Counted from the first letter of the stretch, positions 51,418 to 59,304 are shown. The stretch is DNA of 64,000 bases from Jeotgalibacillus sp. ET6 (GCF_029667115.1 NZ_JARUIU010000003.1:124001-188000), one strand, 5' to 3'. The notes: generated by a model from the letters alone, not told the origin. Numbers and translations: made by a program.

Positions 51418-52068
51418 CTACCCTCTGATTTCCAGTGTATTTCCATCAGGGTCTATTACAAACAGGACACTTGTTTTAGCATTTCCCTGAATGGAAAATT
51501 GCCGTGCTTCCAAAACGCGGTAAAGAGCAAACAGCTTAGAGGCATTAGCGGTTTTAAAAGCGTTTTCAATTTCAGAAACCAGTTTAAAATCAGCTTCACT
51601 TAAGTTTAATGCTGGACCGGTATGGTTGGCAGATCTTAACTCAATACGTGCCCGATGAAGAGCTGTCTTAACTGCTGCGTTGCTGAGTCTGAGCATATCA
51701 GCCATTTCCTGTGAGGAAAAACCAAAAACGTCTTTCAATGCCACAAGCATCGCCTGCTTTAAAGGAAGCACAGAGTAAAGAACCTCCAGCAGTTCATTCC
51801 ATTCATTAAAATCTGTGCTGACGGCTTCATCTCTATCATCCAGGAACAAGCGTGATCTGTTTTTTCTAAGCGAATCCACATATGTATTTTTGGCGACCCG
51901 GTACAGAAATGCCATCGTTATTTCACGTTCAGGTTCCTCTCTAATTATCCTGCAGAGGGTCAGCATGCTCTCCTGAACCAGATCCTCACTCATCCAGGGA
52001 CAGCGTGTGAGCTTTAAGCAGTAGCGGTAAAGCTTCTTCATCGTGCTTTCTATCTCCTGAAAGACCAT
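51418..52068 (-). CDS. ECF-type sigma factor with a short C-terminal extension
   Basis: A 216-residue sigma-70 family protein, ATG at 52068 behind GAGGATG. Region 2 has WMSEDLVQESMLTLCRII and AFLYRVAKNTYVDSLRK; region 4 has LPLKQAMLVALKDVFGFSSQEMADMLRLSNAAVKTALHRARIEL, quoted as FSSQEMADMLRLSNAAVKTA. About 65 residues follow (to DPDGNTLEIRG), resembling the start of the SnoaL-like domain of ECF41 sigma factors but much shorter. No anti-sigma gene is adjacent. Confidence 0.8.
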   Translation of the reverse strand: MVFQEIESTMKKLYRYCLKLTRCPWMSEDLVQESMLTLCRIIREEPEREITMAFLYRVAKNTYVDSLRKNRSRLFLDDRDEAVSTDFNEWNELLEVLYSVLPLKQAMLVALKDVFGFSSQEMADMLRLSNAAVKTALHRARIELRSANHTGPALNLSEADFKLVSEIENAFKTANASKLFALYRVLEARQFSIQGNAKTSVLFVIDPDGNTLEIRG

Positions 52069-52160
52069 AGGCGTCATCCTCATTAATTTTCATTTATGAA
52101 ATGTAACTTTTCATCTAGTATAAACGTTAAATAAGAGAAAATTAATAAGGAGTGAGGCAG

Positions 52161-52586
52161 ATGTTTCGAGTAGGCAGTATTTTCATACCTGTAACCAATC
52201 TTGACCAATCTAAAAAATGGTACCAGAAGAATTTAGGTGTATCGGTGATCGACGAGTGGGAATTTGGTGAGGACAAAGGACTTGGAATGTTCTTCCCCAG
52301 CAGTCCGACACAACTGGGACTCGTTCAGGTGGAAAAACCGCAGCCGATGGAATTCACGATAAAAGGAAAGAAGAAAAACGTCTACTTTAATTTTGTTGTA
52401 GACGAAATTGAAACTGTGCACCGTGACCTTATAGCAAATGGGGTCACCACTACTGAAATAGAAGACTTCGGCGGAATGAAAGGCTTTGAATTTTTTGATC
52501 CTGACGGCAATCCTTTCAGCGTTGTAAGCGAAGAAGAAAATTCGCCATTTCACTCTGATCAAATTTTGAAGCGGCAGCGCGGCTGA
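52161..52586 (+). CDS. VOC-superfamily (glyoxalase/bleomycin resistance-like) protein
   Basis: A 141-residue protein, ATG at 52161 behind AAGGAG. Two beta-alpha-beta-beta-beta modules are visible: GSIFIPVTNLDQSKKWYQKNLG and YFNFVVDEIETVHRDL...KGFEFFDPDGNPFSVV. A metal site may use the Glu in FEFFDPDGN. The substrate is unknown. It diverges from the sigma factor gene. Confidence 0.82.
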   Translation: MFRVGSIFIPVTNLDQSKKWYQKNLGVSVIDEWEFGEDKGLGMFFPSSPTQLGLVQVEKPQPMEFTIKGKKKNVYFNFVVDEIETVHRDLIANGVTTTEIEDFGGMKGFEFFDPDGNPFSVVSEEENSPFHSDQILKRQRG

Positions 52587-52604
52587 GTTACCGCTTTAAA
52601 CCAT

Positions 52605-52660
52605 AAAAGGGGTCTGACCCCATCGATGCGTTACCGCACTGATGGGGTCAGACCCCTTTT
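52605..52660. terminator. Double-palindrome terminator between the VOC gene and ku
   Basis: AAAAGGGGTCTGACCCCATC (52605-52624) and its exact complement at 52641-52660 form a 20-bp stem around 16 bases. Each arm is itself a palindrome, GGGGTCTGACCCC or GGGGTCAGACCCC. The A/T flanks make it a bidirectional terminator for the converging genes. It belongs to the GGGGYCWGRCCCC set. Confidence 0.8.
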
Positions 52661-52666
52661 TAAGAG

Positions 52667-53506
52667 TTAAGCATTTTTCTTCGCTTTTGATGGCGCTGCC
52701 CGTTTTTTAGGCGCAGGTTTTTTCTTTTTGGTTTTGTCTACAGATGCCTGAAGCGCAGCCATTAGTTCCGTTACGTTGGCTGAGGTGGTTGGCTGTTTGC
52801 GTTCGGTTGCTGTGACGGTTTTTTTGCCTGTTTTCTTTTGTTCGATCAGCTCCATTAAGGCAGTTCTGTAGTCATCTGTGTACTTATCAGGATCAAATTC
52901 CGTGGTAAGCTGGTCGATCAGCAGCAGAGCCGTATCGAGTTCTTTTTGTACGATTTTTGCGTCTTCCGGTACATTGGGTACGTCTTTTGAGCTGCGGACC
53001 TCGTCCGGAAAGTGGATGGTTTCCATGATGAGGGTTTCATTGTAGACCCTTACGACGGCAAGCTGTTCTTTCGAGCGGATGATAATCTTGGCTACGCCGA
53101 TTTTGCCGGACTCCTCCAATGCTTTTTTCAAAAGGGAATACGCTTTTCCTCCTCCAGTGTCGGGCGCCATAAAATAGCTTTTCTCAAAATAAATGGGATC
53201 GATTTCTTCCAGTTTAACAAAATCGATGATTTCCACTGCTTTGTCTTCATTCTCTTTTTTCAGCTGTTCAAGATCTTCATCATCCAGCACGACAAATTTA
53301 TTTTTCGCGTACTCATACGCTTTGACTATGTCTTCATTTTTTACTTCTTGATCACAGCCGGAGCAGACCTTTTGATAATTGATCGGTGTATGGCACTCTT
53401 TATGGAGCTGCCTTAGTTTAATATCTTTGTTTTCAGTAGCGGTGTGAAGCTTAACAGGGATATTAACGAGCCCAAATGAAATGCTTCCTTTCCAGACGGT
53501 ATGCAT
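52667..53506 (-). CDS. ku: Non-homologous end-joining protein Ku
   Basis: A 279-residue bacterial Ku, the homologue of B. subtilis YkoV. MHTVWKGSISFGLVNIPVKL, RQLHKECHTPINYQKVC and SGCDQEV are characteristic; the C terminus is Lys-rich (KKKKPAPKKRA), as in many Ku proteins. It binds double-strand ends in spores and recruits LigD, encoded divergently. ATG at 53506 sits 6 bp from GCAGGTG; a GTG three codons upstream overlaps that site. Confidence 0.92.
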   Translation of the reverse strand: MHTVWKGSISFGLVNIPVKLHTATENKDIKLRQLHKECHTPINYQKVCSGCDQEVKNEDIVKAYEYAKNKFVVLDDEDLEQLKKENEDKAVEIIDFVKLEEIDPIYFEKSYFMAPDTGGGKAYSLLKKALEESGKIGVAKIIIRSKEQLAVVRVYNETLIMETIHFPDEVRSSKDVPNVPEDAKIVQKELDTALLLIDQLTTEFDPDKYTDDYRTALMELIEQKKTGKKTVTATERKQPTTSANVTELMAALQASVDKTKKKKPAPKKRAAPSKAKKNA

Positions 53507-53615
53507 GTTTTTCACCTGCTTGTTTTTTTCTTACTATGGAGGTTTTTGGTCCATATTATGTATGAAGTTTTGATCTTCATCAAAACCTAGTAAAAAACCA
53601 CAAGGCGGTGTGACC

Positions 53616-55454
53616 GTGAAACCGATGCTCCTGACCTCTGCTTCCAAGGTTCAAAAGGGTTCTGACTGGCTGTATGAATGCAAATATGACGGCTTTCGCT
53701 GCCTGCTGATGTGGGAGGAGAAGTCACCCAGACTTTTCAGCCGCAATGAAAAGGAACTGAGTGACAGGTTTCCTGAAGTGATTACATTCTGCGAGGAGCG
53801 GTATGAAGCGGTAAAACCTTTTCTACCACTCGTGCTTGACGGTGAAATGGTCCATCTCGTCAATTCCTTCAAAAGCGAATTTTCAATCGTTCAAACGCGC
53901 GGCAGGATGAAAACGGCATCTGCGATCCAAAAGCATGCACGCGCCTTTTCCTGTCTTTTTGCTGCGTTTGACCTTGTTATGATCAGCGGCAAGCCCCTTT
54001 CTTCCTCACCGTTTGAGAAACGAAAAGAAAGGATGCACACTCTTTTTTCCAAGCTGACTTTCCCAGTAACGATCCAGGCAAATCGAAAGGAAAAAATTCA
54101 ATGTGTAGAAACCTTCAGTCATTATGAAACGTTGAAAAAGCTTGTTGTGAAACATTATGGAGAGGGGATTATAGCTAAACGAAAAACAAGTAAATGGGAA
54201 AGCGGAAAACGAAGTACGGAATGGCTTAAAGAAAAAAACTGGCGAACGATAACCGTCTTTCTCACGCAATGGGATAAAAATAATGGTTATTTTACCGGTG
54301 CAGTGATGAAGAATGATGATCTAATTGAGATTGTTCACTTTCGCCACGGCCTCGAACCAGAACAGGAAAAAACCTTGCAGGAGCTTTTCCAGTCCCGGGG
54401 ACAGAAACAGTCGGCCACTATCTGGACGCTCCCTCCTTCCATTTGCGTCAATATTGACTGCATCGATTTTGACGGGAAGCATGTGAGAGAACCCCGCTTT
54501 CATTCATTTAATTTTGAAATAGAGCCGGATGACTGCACGTGGCAATCCATTTTCCGACAGCTGCTGCCCATCCCTGAACGCGTTACAGTGACTCACCCTG
54601 AAAAGCCGGTATGGCCGGAGTTAGGCCTTAGGAAGGATGATTATCTTCTTTACCTTCAGCTTGCATCGCCTGTGCTCCTTCCCCTTTTAGAGGACAGACT
54701 TTTAACGGTTATCCGCTATCCGCATGGAGCGGGTGATGAACGGTTTTATCAGAAAAACTGCCCTGATTATGCTCCGGATTTTGTGAAAACAAAAAAAGAA
54801 GAGGATATTGACTATATTTTGTGCAATGACCTGGACACTCTTCTGTGGCTTGGCAATCAGCTTGCTTTGGAATTCCATATTCCTTTTGGAACCATTCATT
54901 CAAACAAACCGTCAGAAATTGTTTTTGATCTTGATCCTCCTTCAGTAAATGAATTTTCCTTAGCCGTTGAAGCGGCTGTTCGAATGAAAGCAATTTTTGA
55001 TTCATTTCAATTGGTTTCCTTTGTCAAAACATCCGGGGGAAAAGGTCTGCAGATCTATCTTCCGTTGCCTGAGGATATATTTACCTATCAGGAAACAAGA
55101 CAGTTTACCTCATTTGTTTGTCAATTTTTACTCGAACAGGAGCCTGACTGGTTTACGATCGAACGGCTGAAAAAAAACCGGGGCAATAAGCTTTATCTGG
55201 ACTACCTGCAGCACGATGAAGGCAAAACCATTATTGCCCCTTACTCACCAAGAGGCAATCCACAGGGGCTAATTGCCACCCCGCTTTACTGGCATGAAGT
55301 AACGGAAAAGCTGCGGCCGGAGCATTTTCCACTTCCCGCTGTCCTTGAGCGTTTAAAAAAAGAAGGAGACCCCTTCCGTGACCTGCAGAATCATGAAAAT
55401 GAAGTGCCTTTTCGATCCATTCTTGCTCAGCTGACGGAGTTAACAAAAAAATGA
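53616..55454 (+). CDS. ligD: ATP-dependent DNA ligase LigD (ligase plus polymerase domains)
   Basis: A 612-residue enzyme with the domain order ligase then polymerase and no phosphoesterase domain, as in B. subtilis LigD. The adenylated Lys is in YECKYDGFRCLL (residue 23 from the GTG at 53616). Polymerase motifs are SEIVFDLDPPS and KTSGGKGLQIYLPL. It joins broken ends with Ku during germination. The start follows AAGGCGG; ATG three codons later is an alternative. Confidence 0.92.
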   Translation: MKPMLLTSASKVQKGSDWLYECKYDGFRCLLMWEEKSPRLFSRNEKELSDRFPEVITFCEERYEAVKPFLPLVLDGEMVHLVNSFKSEFSIVQTRGRMKTASAIQKHARAFSCLFAAFDLVMISGKPLSSSPFEKRKERMHTLFSKLTFPVTIQANRKEKIQCVETFSHYETLKKLVVKHYGEGIIAKRKTSKWESGKRSTEWLKEKNWRTITVFLTQWDKNNGYFTGAVMKNDDLIEIVHFRHGLEPEQEKTLQELFQSRGQKQSATIWTLPPSICVNIDCIDFDGKHVREPRFHSFNFEIEPDDCTWQSIFRQLLPIPERVTVTHPEKPVWPELGLRKDDYLLYLQLASPVLLPLLEDRLLTVIRYPHGAGDERFYQKNCPDYAPDFVKTKKEEDIDYILCNDLDTLLWLGNQLALEFHIPFGTIHSNKPSEIVFDLDPPSVNEFSLAVEAAVRMKAIFDSFQLVSFVKTSGGKGLQIYLPLPEDIFTYQETRQFTSFVCQFLLEQEPDWFTIERLKKNRGNKLYLDYLQHDEGKTIIAPYSPRGNPQGLIATPLYWHEVTEKLRPEHFPLPAVLERLKKEGDPFRDLQNHENEVPFRSILAQLTELTKK

Positions 55455-55483
55455 CTTTATGAATTATCATAAGGTCATTTTTA
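55446..55483. terminator. Bidirectional terminator after ligD
   Basis: AAAATGACTTTATGA and ATCATAAGGTCATTTTT pair with one mismatch around a short loop. It lies between ligD and the converging DUF421 gene. Confidence 0.75.
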
Positions 55484-55508
55484 TCGTTCATTGATCAAAT
55501 TTAACACC

Positions 55509-56207
55509 TTATTCAGCCCTATTTCCCTGCTCCTGCCGGCGGTACAAATCCAAAAACCCTTTTACATTGTAGGTTGCAAGGACCACCGAATCCAGCTTCT
55601 CCACCTCAAGATTGTGCGGCTTTAATAGTCCTTCAAGCCAGGGCAGATCTTTATTGATGTAGTGTAAATTATTCTTTTGAACAGATCCATCAATGATTAA
55701 CGGGATTGGAAGGTAGGTTGGTGTAAGGTCAAGCTGTAAATCACTTCCCTGAAGCGGGCGGGCCTTTTCAGTTGGAATAAAACTGATTTCTCCAGTCTGC
55801 TCCATCGTCGCACGGGCAATTTCATTTACTTCTGTGTAGCCGTCGATTCTCATTTGAGCTAAAAGCTCCTCTACCTCGATCCGTTCTTTTTTCAATCCAT
55901 CTATTTTTATCTTCCCTTGATCAATTAAAACAGTCGGCGTGGGGGTAATCCACCGTTTGAAAAAGTTGAACAATTCCAGATAGCTGTAGAGGATATAAAA
56001 TAGGACGATAAGGAAGGAGTACCAGACAGCTGTACCGATCTTCCCGCTCACAATCGGTTCAGAAATGGTTGTACCGAGGATCATAACAATCATTAAATCA
56101 ATCCCGGACATTTCACTTGCTGCTTTTTTTCCCATCCCTCTCATGCATAGATAGGCCACTACAAAAACAATAAATGGAATGAACAGGTAGTCTGTTAAAA
56201 AGTTCAT
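55509..56207 (-). CDS. DUF421 membrane protein (YetF/YrbG/YdfR-like)
   Basis: A 232-residue protein with three N-terminal membrane helices (5-25, 37-57, 62-82) and a cytoplasmic DUF421 domain. Landmarks are MRGMGKKAASEMSGIDLMIVMILGT, quoted as GKKAASEMSGIDLMIVMILG, PTVLIDQGKI and LAQMRIDGYTEVNEIARATME. Related YetF/2Duf proteins sit in the spore inner membrane and alter heat resistance. ATG at 56207 follows GGGGTGAT. Confidence 0.85.
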   Translation of the reverse strand: MNFLTDYLFIPFIVFVVAYLCMRGMGKKAASEMSGIDLMIVMILGTTISEPIVSGKIGTAVWYSFLIVLFYILYSYLELFNFFKRWITPTPTVLIDQGKIKIDGLKKERIEVEELLAQMRIDGYTEVNEIARATMEQTGEISFIPTEKARPLQGSDLQLDLTPTYLPIPLIIDGSVQKNNLHYINKDLPWLEGLLKPHNLEVEKLDSVVLATYNVKGFLDLYRRQEQGNRAE

Positions 56208-56347
56208 GCGCATCACCCCGATCAACTGCATAGTTGCTGTTAGTATGACCGGAGAGGTAAGAAATACACCTTGAATTAATCCCCTTACAGAGTATATTTT
56301 TTTCTTTCTTCACAAAACCTAACAAGGTGTTTTGAGGGGGTGAGGAA

Positions 56348-56563
56348 GTGAAAAACAGCCGATACGGTGTTCATGAAATCGTGGATCTGCGAGAGCTCTT
56401 GAATTTTAAATGGTCTTGTTTAGATGAAGCAAAACAAAGAGTTAAGGTTATTGAAGACAAAGAGTTAAAAACACTGGCTGAGGATTCCATCGAGCAGTTG
56501 ACTGCTTCGATCAATAAAATGAGTGAATTTATTTCAGCATCTGCCGTCAGGATGCAGCAGTGA
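56348..56563 (+). CDS. YraG/YraE-like short spore coat protein (first of pair 1)
   Basis: A 71-residue helical protein with GTG start behind GGGGGTGAGG. It has VDLRELLNFKWSCLDEAKQRVKVIEDKELKTLAEDSIEQLTASI, quoted as RELLNFKWSCLDEAKQRVKV. The E-L-L-x-F-K core recurs in the third gene of the cluster. This resembles the short partners YraG/YraE of the B. subtilis yra locus. Confidence 0.7.
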   Translation: MKNSRYGVHEIVDLRELLNFKWSCLDEAKQRVKVIEDKELKTLAEDSIEQLTASINKMSEFISASAVRMQQ

Positions 56564-56575
56564 GGAGGAACAAAT

Positions 56576-56851
56576 ATGGAGAACGAACTGAGCAAAAGGG
56601 ATCATGCTATCGCAGCGGATATGCTGTTTGAAGTAAAAGCATCCATTAAAGATCTGGCTGCTGCTATCACAGAATCTGCAACAGAGGAAATTCATCAGTT
56701 TTTAGCAGACGATTTAAAACTGGCCATCTCTCATCATGAAAAAATCTATTCATTTTTGCAGGACAGAGGGATTTACGACGCATACAACGTTCCAGATCAG
56801 CTTAAAAAAGATGTGAATTACGCAGAACGAACCTTGCAGTCACATGAGTAA
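56576..56851 (+). CDS. CotF-like spore coat protein (second of pair 1, YraF/YraD-like)
   Basis: A 91-residue protein with the CotF/ferritin-like pattern: AIAADMLFEVKASIKDLAAAITE and a helix ending HHEKIYSFLQDRGIYDAYN. It starts with ATG behind GAGGAGG, 12 bp after the first gene. CotF-like proteins are coat components; YraF and YraD are the closest named relatives I recall. Confidence 0.78.
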   Translation: MENELSKRDHAIAADMLFEVKASIKDLAAAITESATEEIHQFLADDLKLAISHHEKIYSFLQDRGIYDAYNVPDQLKKDVNYAERTLQSHE

Positions 56852-56873
56852 GGAAAAAAGTGAGGTGATTTCA

Positions 56874-57062
56874 ATGAATGAGTCCTTAGGAATACATGAA
56901 TCACTCGAAATCCATGAATTGCTGACCTTTAAAAGCCTATGCCTGACCAAATCCTCTGTGATGCAGGGATTGGTGTCCGACCCCCTTTTAAAAGAACTGA
57001 TGCAGCAGGACGTGACGATGTCGATCAGGCAAATTGAAGAGCTCCGAAAACATTTACAGTAA
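56874..57062 (+). CDS. YraG/YraE-like short spore coat protein (first of pair 2)
   Basis: A 62-residue protein starting at ATG 56874 behind GTGAGGTGA. LEIHELLTFKSLCLTKSSVMQGLVSDPLLKELM, quoted as LEIHELLTFKSLCLTKSSVM, repeats the E-L-L-x-F-K-x-x-C-L pattern of the first gene. It is a diverged duplicate of that gene. Confidence 0.7.
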   Translation: MNESLGIHESLEIHELLTFKSLCLTKSSVMQGLVSDPLLKELMQQDVTMSIRQIEELRKHLQ

Positions 57063-57075
57063 AGGAGGCATCGAG

Positions 57076-57390
57076 ATGAATTCATTTTTTGAAAAACTGT
57101 CCGGCATGTCCCCTATGACGGATCAGGTCATTGCGACAGACATGCTGATTGCAGCAAAAACAGGCGTCAAAACCTATGCCCTTGCCATTACAGAAACAGC
57201 CTCTCCTGTCATACGGGCTGTACTGAGCAAACAGCTTGAAGAAGAAATCAAGTTTCACTATGAACTGACCAATTATATGATTGACAGCGGGTATTACTAT
57301 CCTCATAACACTTCAGCACAGTTTAAAACGGACCAGAAAATGATGGATGCTGCCCTGGAAATCGGCTACAAGCAGGACCAGACACATTAA
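57076..57390 (+). CDS. CotF-like spore coat protein (second of pair 2, YraD-like)
   Basis: A 104-residue protein starting at ATG 57076 behind AAAGGAGG. DQVIATDMLIAAKTGVKTYALAITE and HYELTNYMIDSGYYYPHN parallel the second gene (IAADMLFEVKASIKDLAAAITE), showing that the whole two-gene unit was duplicated. It ends the cluster. Confidence 0.8.
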   Translation: MNSFFEKLSGMSPMTDQVIATDMLIAAKTGVKTYALAITETASPVIRAVLSKQLEEEIKFHYELTNYMIDSGYYYPHNTSAQFKTDQKMMDAALEIGYKQDQTH

Positions 57391-57406
57391 TATCCTGCTC
57401 AAATTA

Positions 57407-57629
57407 AAAAGAGGCTGGGACAAAACTCCAAAAAGTTTAAAGAATGAAGAAGTATTTAGTAAGAGGAGAGCGGAGCGGAAGGTGGCGACTCCAGCAGGAC
57501 ATGACGGCAAGCTGAGACTTTACAGGGCCTTGCCCTGAAAAGGCTCAGCGCCGTCCCTGCGGAAAGCGTCCAGCTGAAGCGCAGCGAACCGGTAAAAGAG
57601 CTTGAGACAGGTTATGTCCCAAGCTCTTT
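57407..57629. repeat. Dispersed structured repeat, full-length copy in inverted orientation (subfamily 1)
   Basis: This copy runs opposite to those at 5839 and 22908. It starts GAGGCTGGGACAAAACTCC and ends with the hairpin AAGAGCTTGAGACA (57597-57610) / TGTCCCAAGCTCTT (57616-57629). Between lie GGAAGGTGGCGACTCC, GACGGCAAGCTGAGAC, a AGGGCCTTGCCCT hairpin, GGCTCAGCGCCGTCC, GCGGAAAGCGTCC and GAACCGG. The end hairpin followed by T also terminates the coat operon. Confidence 0.88.
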
Positions 57630-57635
57630 TTGTCA

Positions 57636-57800
57636 TTAGCAATCTTTTTGGTTTCTTTTTGCTTTTGCTTGTTCTGCGTTCATTTCAGTGCCAAATTCCG
57701 TTTGATACTGCTCATTGTTTGCATTTTTGCGTTGAGCATCTTGATTTTTGTTGCGTTGCGGCTGTTGTTTGTTTTCGTTTTGGTTGTTTTGTTTGTTCAT
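57636..57800 (-). CDS. Gamma-type small acid-soluble spore protein-like
   Basis: A 54-residue, Gln/Asn/Lys-rich protein, ATG at 57800 behind GGAGGTGAG. It starts MNKQNNQNENKQQPQRNKNQ and contains YQTEFGTEMNAEQAKAKRNQ, close to the TEFASETN-(A/V)-QxVKxQN repeat of gamma-type SASP (SspE), including a germination-protease-like site. It has one such repeat rather than two. Gamma SASPs are amino acid stores degraded on germination. It was missed by simple length cut-offs. Confidence 0.65.
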   Translation of the reverse strand: MNKQNNQNENKQQPQRNKNQDAQRKNANNEQYQTEFGTEMNAEQAKAKRNQKDC

Positions 57801-57940
57801 CTGGTCTCACCTCCACCCTGGTAATATAACCAAATGAGCGGAAAATTATTAGCCGATTAAATTGTGAGCATTTTGATATATTTGTCTGGCACTGCTCCTT
57901 TTTTCTTTTACATAAAAAAATCAACTTTCAATTGCAGGCA

Positions 57941-58288
57941 TCAAACACGATGTAAATGTGTGTCTTTAAAATTTGTCGGGTATTTCAATCCATATCCAAA
58001 CATTCTGTCCATCCCAATATGAGCGGACCAGATTAATCCGATGGCCAGTACAAGTTGATTTGTTAACAGGAGTCCGCAGAAAACACACGCAATGGATAAA
58101 ACATACGTATGAAAAACGTTGTAAAGAATGGCTCCGAGTTTTTGATTAATAACATATCCAATCATTGAAACATCCGGGGAATACAATAAAAGAACAAAAA
58201 GAATCCAGCTGAACTGATAAAAGCCATAGATGTATAAACTTAAAGCCAATCCTGCAAAACCTTCTGCATTTAAGAGAATTTTATTCAA
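57941..58288 (-). CDS. DUF4260 membrane protein
   Basis: A 115-residue protein with four hydrophobic segments (7-25, 27-45, 62-82, 84-102). AEGFAGLALSLYIYGFYQFSW, SPDVSMIGYVINQKLGA, HTYVLS and HIGMDRMFGYGLKYP are DUF4260 hallmarks. The start is TTG at 58288 behind AAAGGAG. It is the second gene of the TetR-controlled unit. Function unknown. Confidence 0.82.
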   Translation of the reverse strand: MNKILLNAEGFAGLALSLYIYGFYQFSWILFVLLLYSPDVSMIGYVINQKLGAILYNVFHTYVLSIACVFCGLLLTNQLVLAIGLIWSAHIGMDRMFGYGLKYPTNFKDTHLHRV

Positions 58289-58314
58289 ATGCTCAACTCC
58301 TTTCAAAAAATACG

Positions 58315-58650
58315 TTAATGCCCTTTTAAGTGGTCGCGTAATTTATCCATACTTTCGCTCCACGAAGGAATCTTGTCCCCCTCCCAGCTGATGTAGTTCA
58401 ATTCATCCGCTAGCATCCCGGAGGCTTTCATTGCTTTCAGGTGGGATCCATGATTCCTGAATGCACGCATATTGTCCACTGACTCCCAGACGGTCAATGT
58501 CCAGTAAGTGCAATAATCTTCACTCCTGTAGGCAGCTGAAATAACCCCCGGTGCTTTATTCAGCTGCCGAATGGACCGGTACGTATACCAGCTGAACTTT
58601 GGGATCTTACTTATTCCTTTTAAATGGAGTCTGGTTACGGTTATATACAT
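58315..58650 (-). CDS. Monooxygenase-like (ABM/DUF3291-type) ferredoxin-fold protein
   Basis: A 111-residue protein with the dimeric alpha/beta ferredoxin-like fold: YITVTRLHLKG, PGVISAAYRSEDYCTYWTLTVWES and a helix with MRAFRNHGSHLKAMK. The patterns resemble antibiotic biosynthesis monooxygenase or DUF3291 proteins. It is the first gene after an operator for the neighbouring TetR protein, so it is probably induced by that regulator's ligand. Confidence 0.7.
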   Translation of the reverse strand: MYITVTRLHLKGISKIPKFSWYTYRSIRQLNKAPGVISAAYRSEDYCTYWTLTVWESVDNMRAFRNHGSHLKAMKASGMLADELNYISWEGDKIPSWSESMDKLRDHLKGH

Positions 58651-58671
58651 GTATTCCTCTCCTTCAAGTTT

Positions 58672-58686
58672 TTAACCAGTGGTCAA
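58672..58686 (-). promoter_or_regulatory. TetR operator 1, before the ABM/DUF4260 genes
   Basis: TTAACCAGTGGTCAA is a 15-bp palindrome with one mismatch, of the form TT(A/G)ACCA-N-TGGT(C/T)AA. On the minus strand TTGGCT and TTTATT at 17-bp spacing lie just upstream, so binding here would block the transcript start. The same sequence pattern occurs at 59321-59335. Confidence 0.75.
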
Positions 58687-58694
58687 TAAAGGGT

Positions 58695-58733
58695 AAAAAA
58701 AGAAGAGAGCCAAATCTGTTTATCAGCTCTCTC
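58695..58733 (-). terminator. Terminator overlapping the end of the TetR gene
   Basis: Read leftward, GAGAGAGC and GCTCTC form a stem followed by TTCTTTTTTT. It separates the TetR gene from the operon it appears to control. Confidence 0.7.
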
Positions 58734-59304
58734 TGCATTGCAGCGCTTTTAAAATAAATTTTGCGTGTACCTTGGCAGCTTCCTCAGCTTCTTTAAAATT
58801 TGCTGTAAATCCACTATAGTAGGACACGAAACCCTGTAAGGATAAGAATGCGGACCAGATCTCGTTCACCTTGACGCCCCTTGGAGATAAAGTGCCCACA
58901 GCCTGAGCGAAGTTCTGATAGCTTGCAAGTGCCGCAGCCTCGGATTGCGTATCTGACACACTATTTCGAATCGTAAACATCATTTCAAACTGGCTTTGAT
59001 GATTTAGCCCAAACTCAATAAAGCGCAGCAGGATGTTATGCAGACGTTCTGTATCGTCCCCCTCTTCCTGAAGGGTATGTTCAAGCACTTGATTTAATGT
59101 GGAAAAATCTTCTTCAACAATAGCATTAAATAATTCAGCTTTGTTTTTGAAATAGTAGTAAAGAGCTCCATGCGTGCAGCCGAGTTCTTTTGCAATTTCT
59201 CTCATGGAGACAAGAGAAAAATCCTTTTTAATAAATTGAGTTCTTGCTGTTTGAATGATTCTGTCCTTTGTCAGCTCAGAAGATGATTTTTTTCGTGGGG
59301 ACAT
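58723..59304 (-). CDS. TetR/AcrR-family transcriptional regulator
   Basis: A 193-residue repressor starting at ATG 59304 behind AAAGGAG. The HTH reads TKDRIIQTARTQFIKKDFSLVSMREIAKELGCTHGALYYYFKNKAEL, quoted as MREIAKELGCTHGALYYYFK. The helical C-terminal domain binds an unknown ligand. Matching operators lie at its own promoter and before the ABM/DUF4260 genes, so it is most likely autoregulated and controls those two genes. Confidence 0.88.
   Translation of the reverse strand: MSPRKKSSSELTKDRIIQTARTQFIKKDFSLVSMREIAKELGCTHGALYYYFKNKAELFNAIVEEDFSTLNQVLEHTLQEEGDDTERLHNILLRFIEFGLNHQSQFEMMFTIRNSVSDTQSEAAALASYQNFAQAVGTLSPRGVKVNEIWSAFLSLQGFVSYYSGFTANFKEAEEAAKVHAKFILKALQCRES

Noticed and set aside
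57602-57829. Rightward hydrophobic reading frames of 64-75 codons
   Set aside because: They are the antisense of the Gln/Asn-rich SASP-like gene, whose strong ribosome binding site and motif lie on the other strand.
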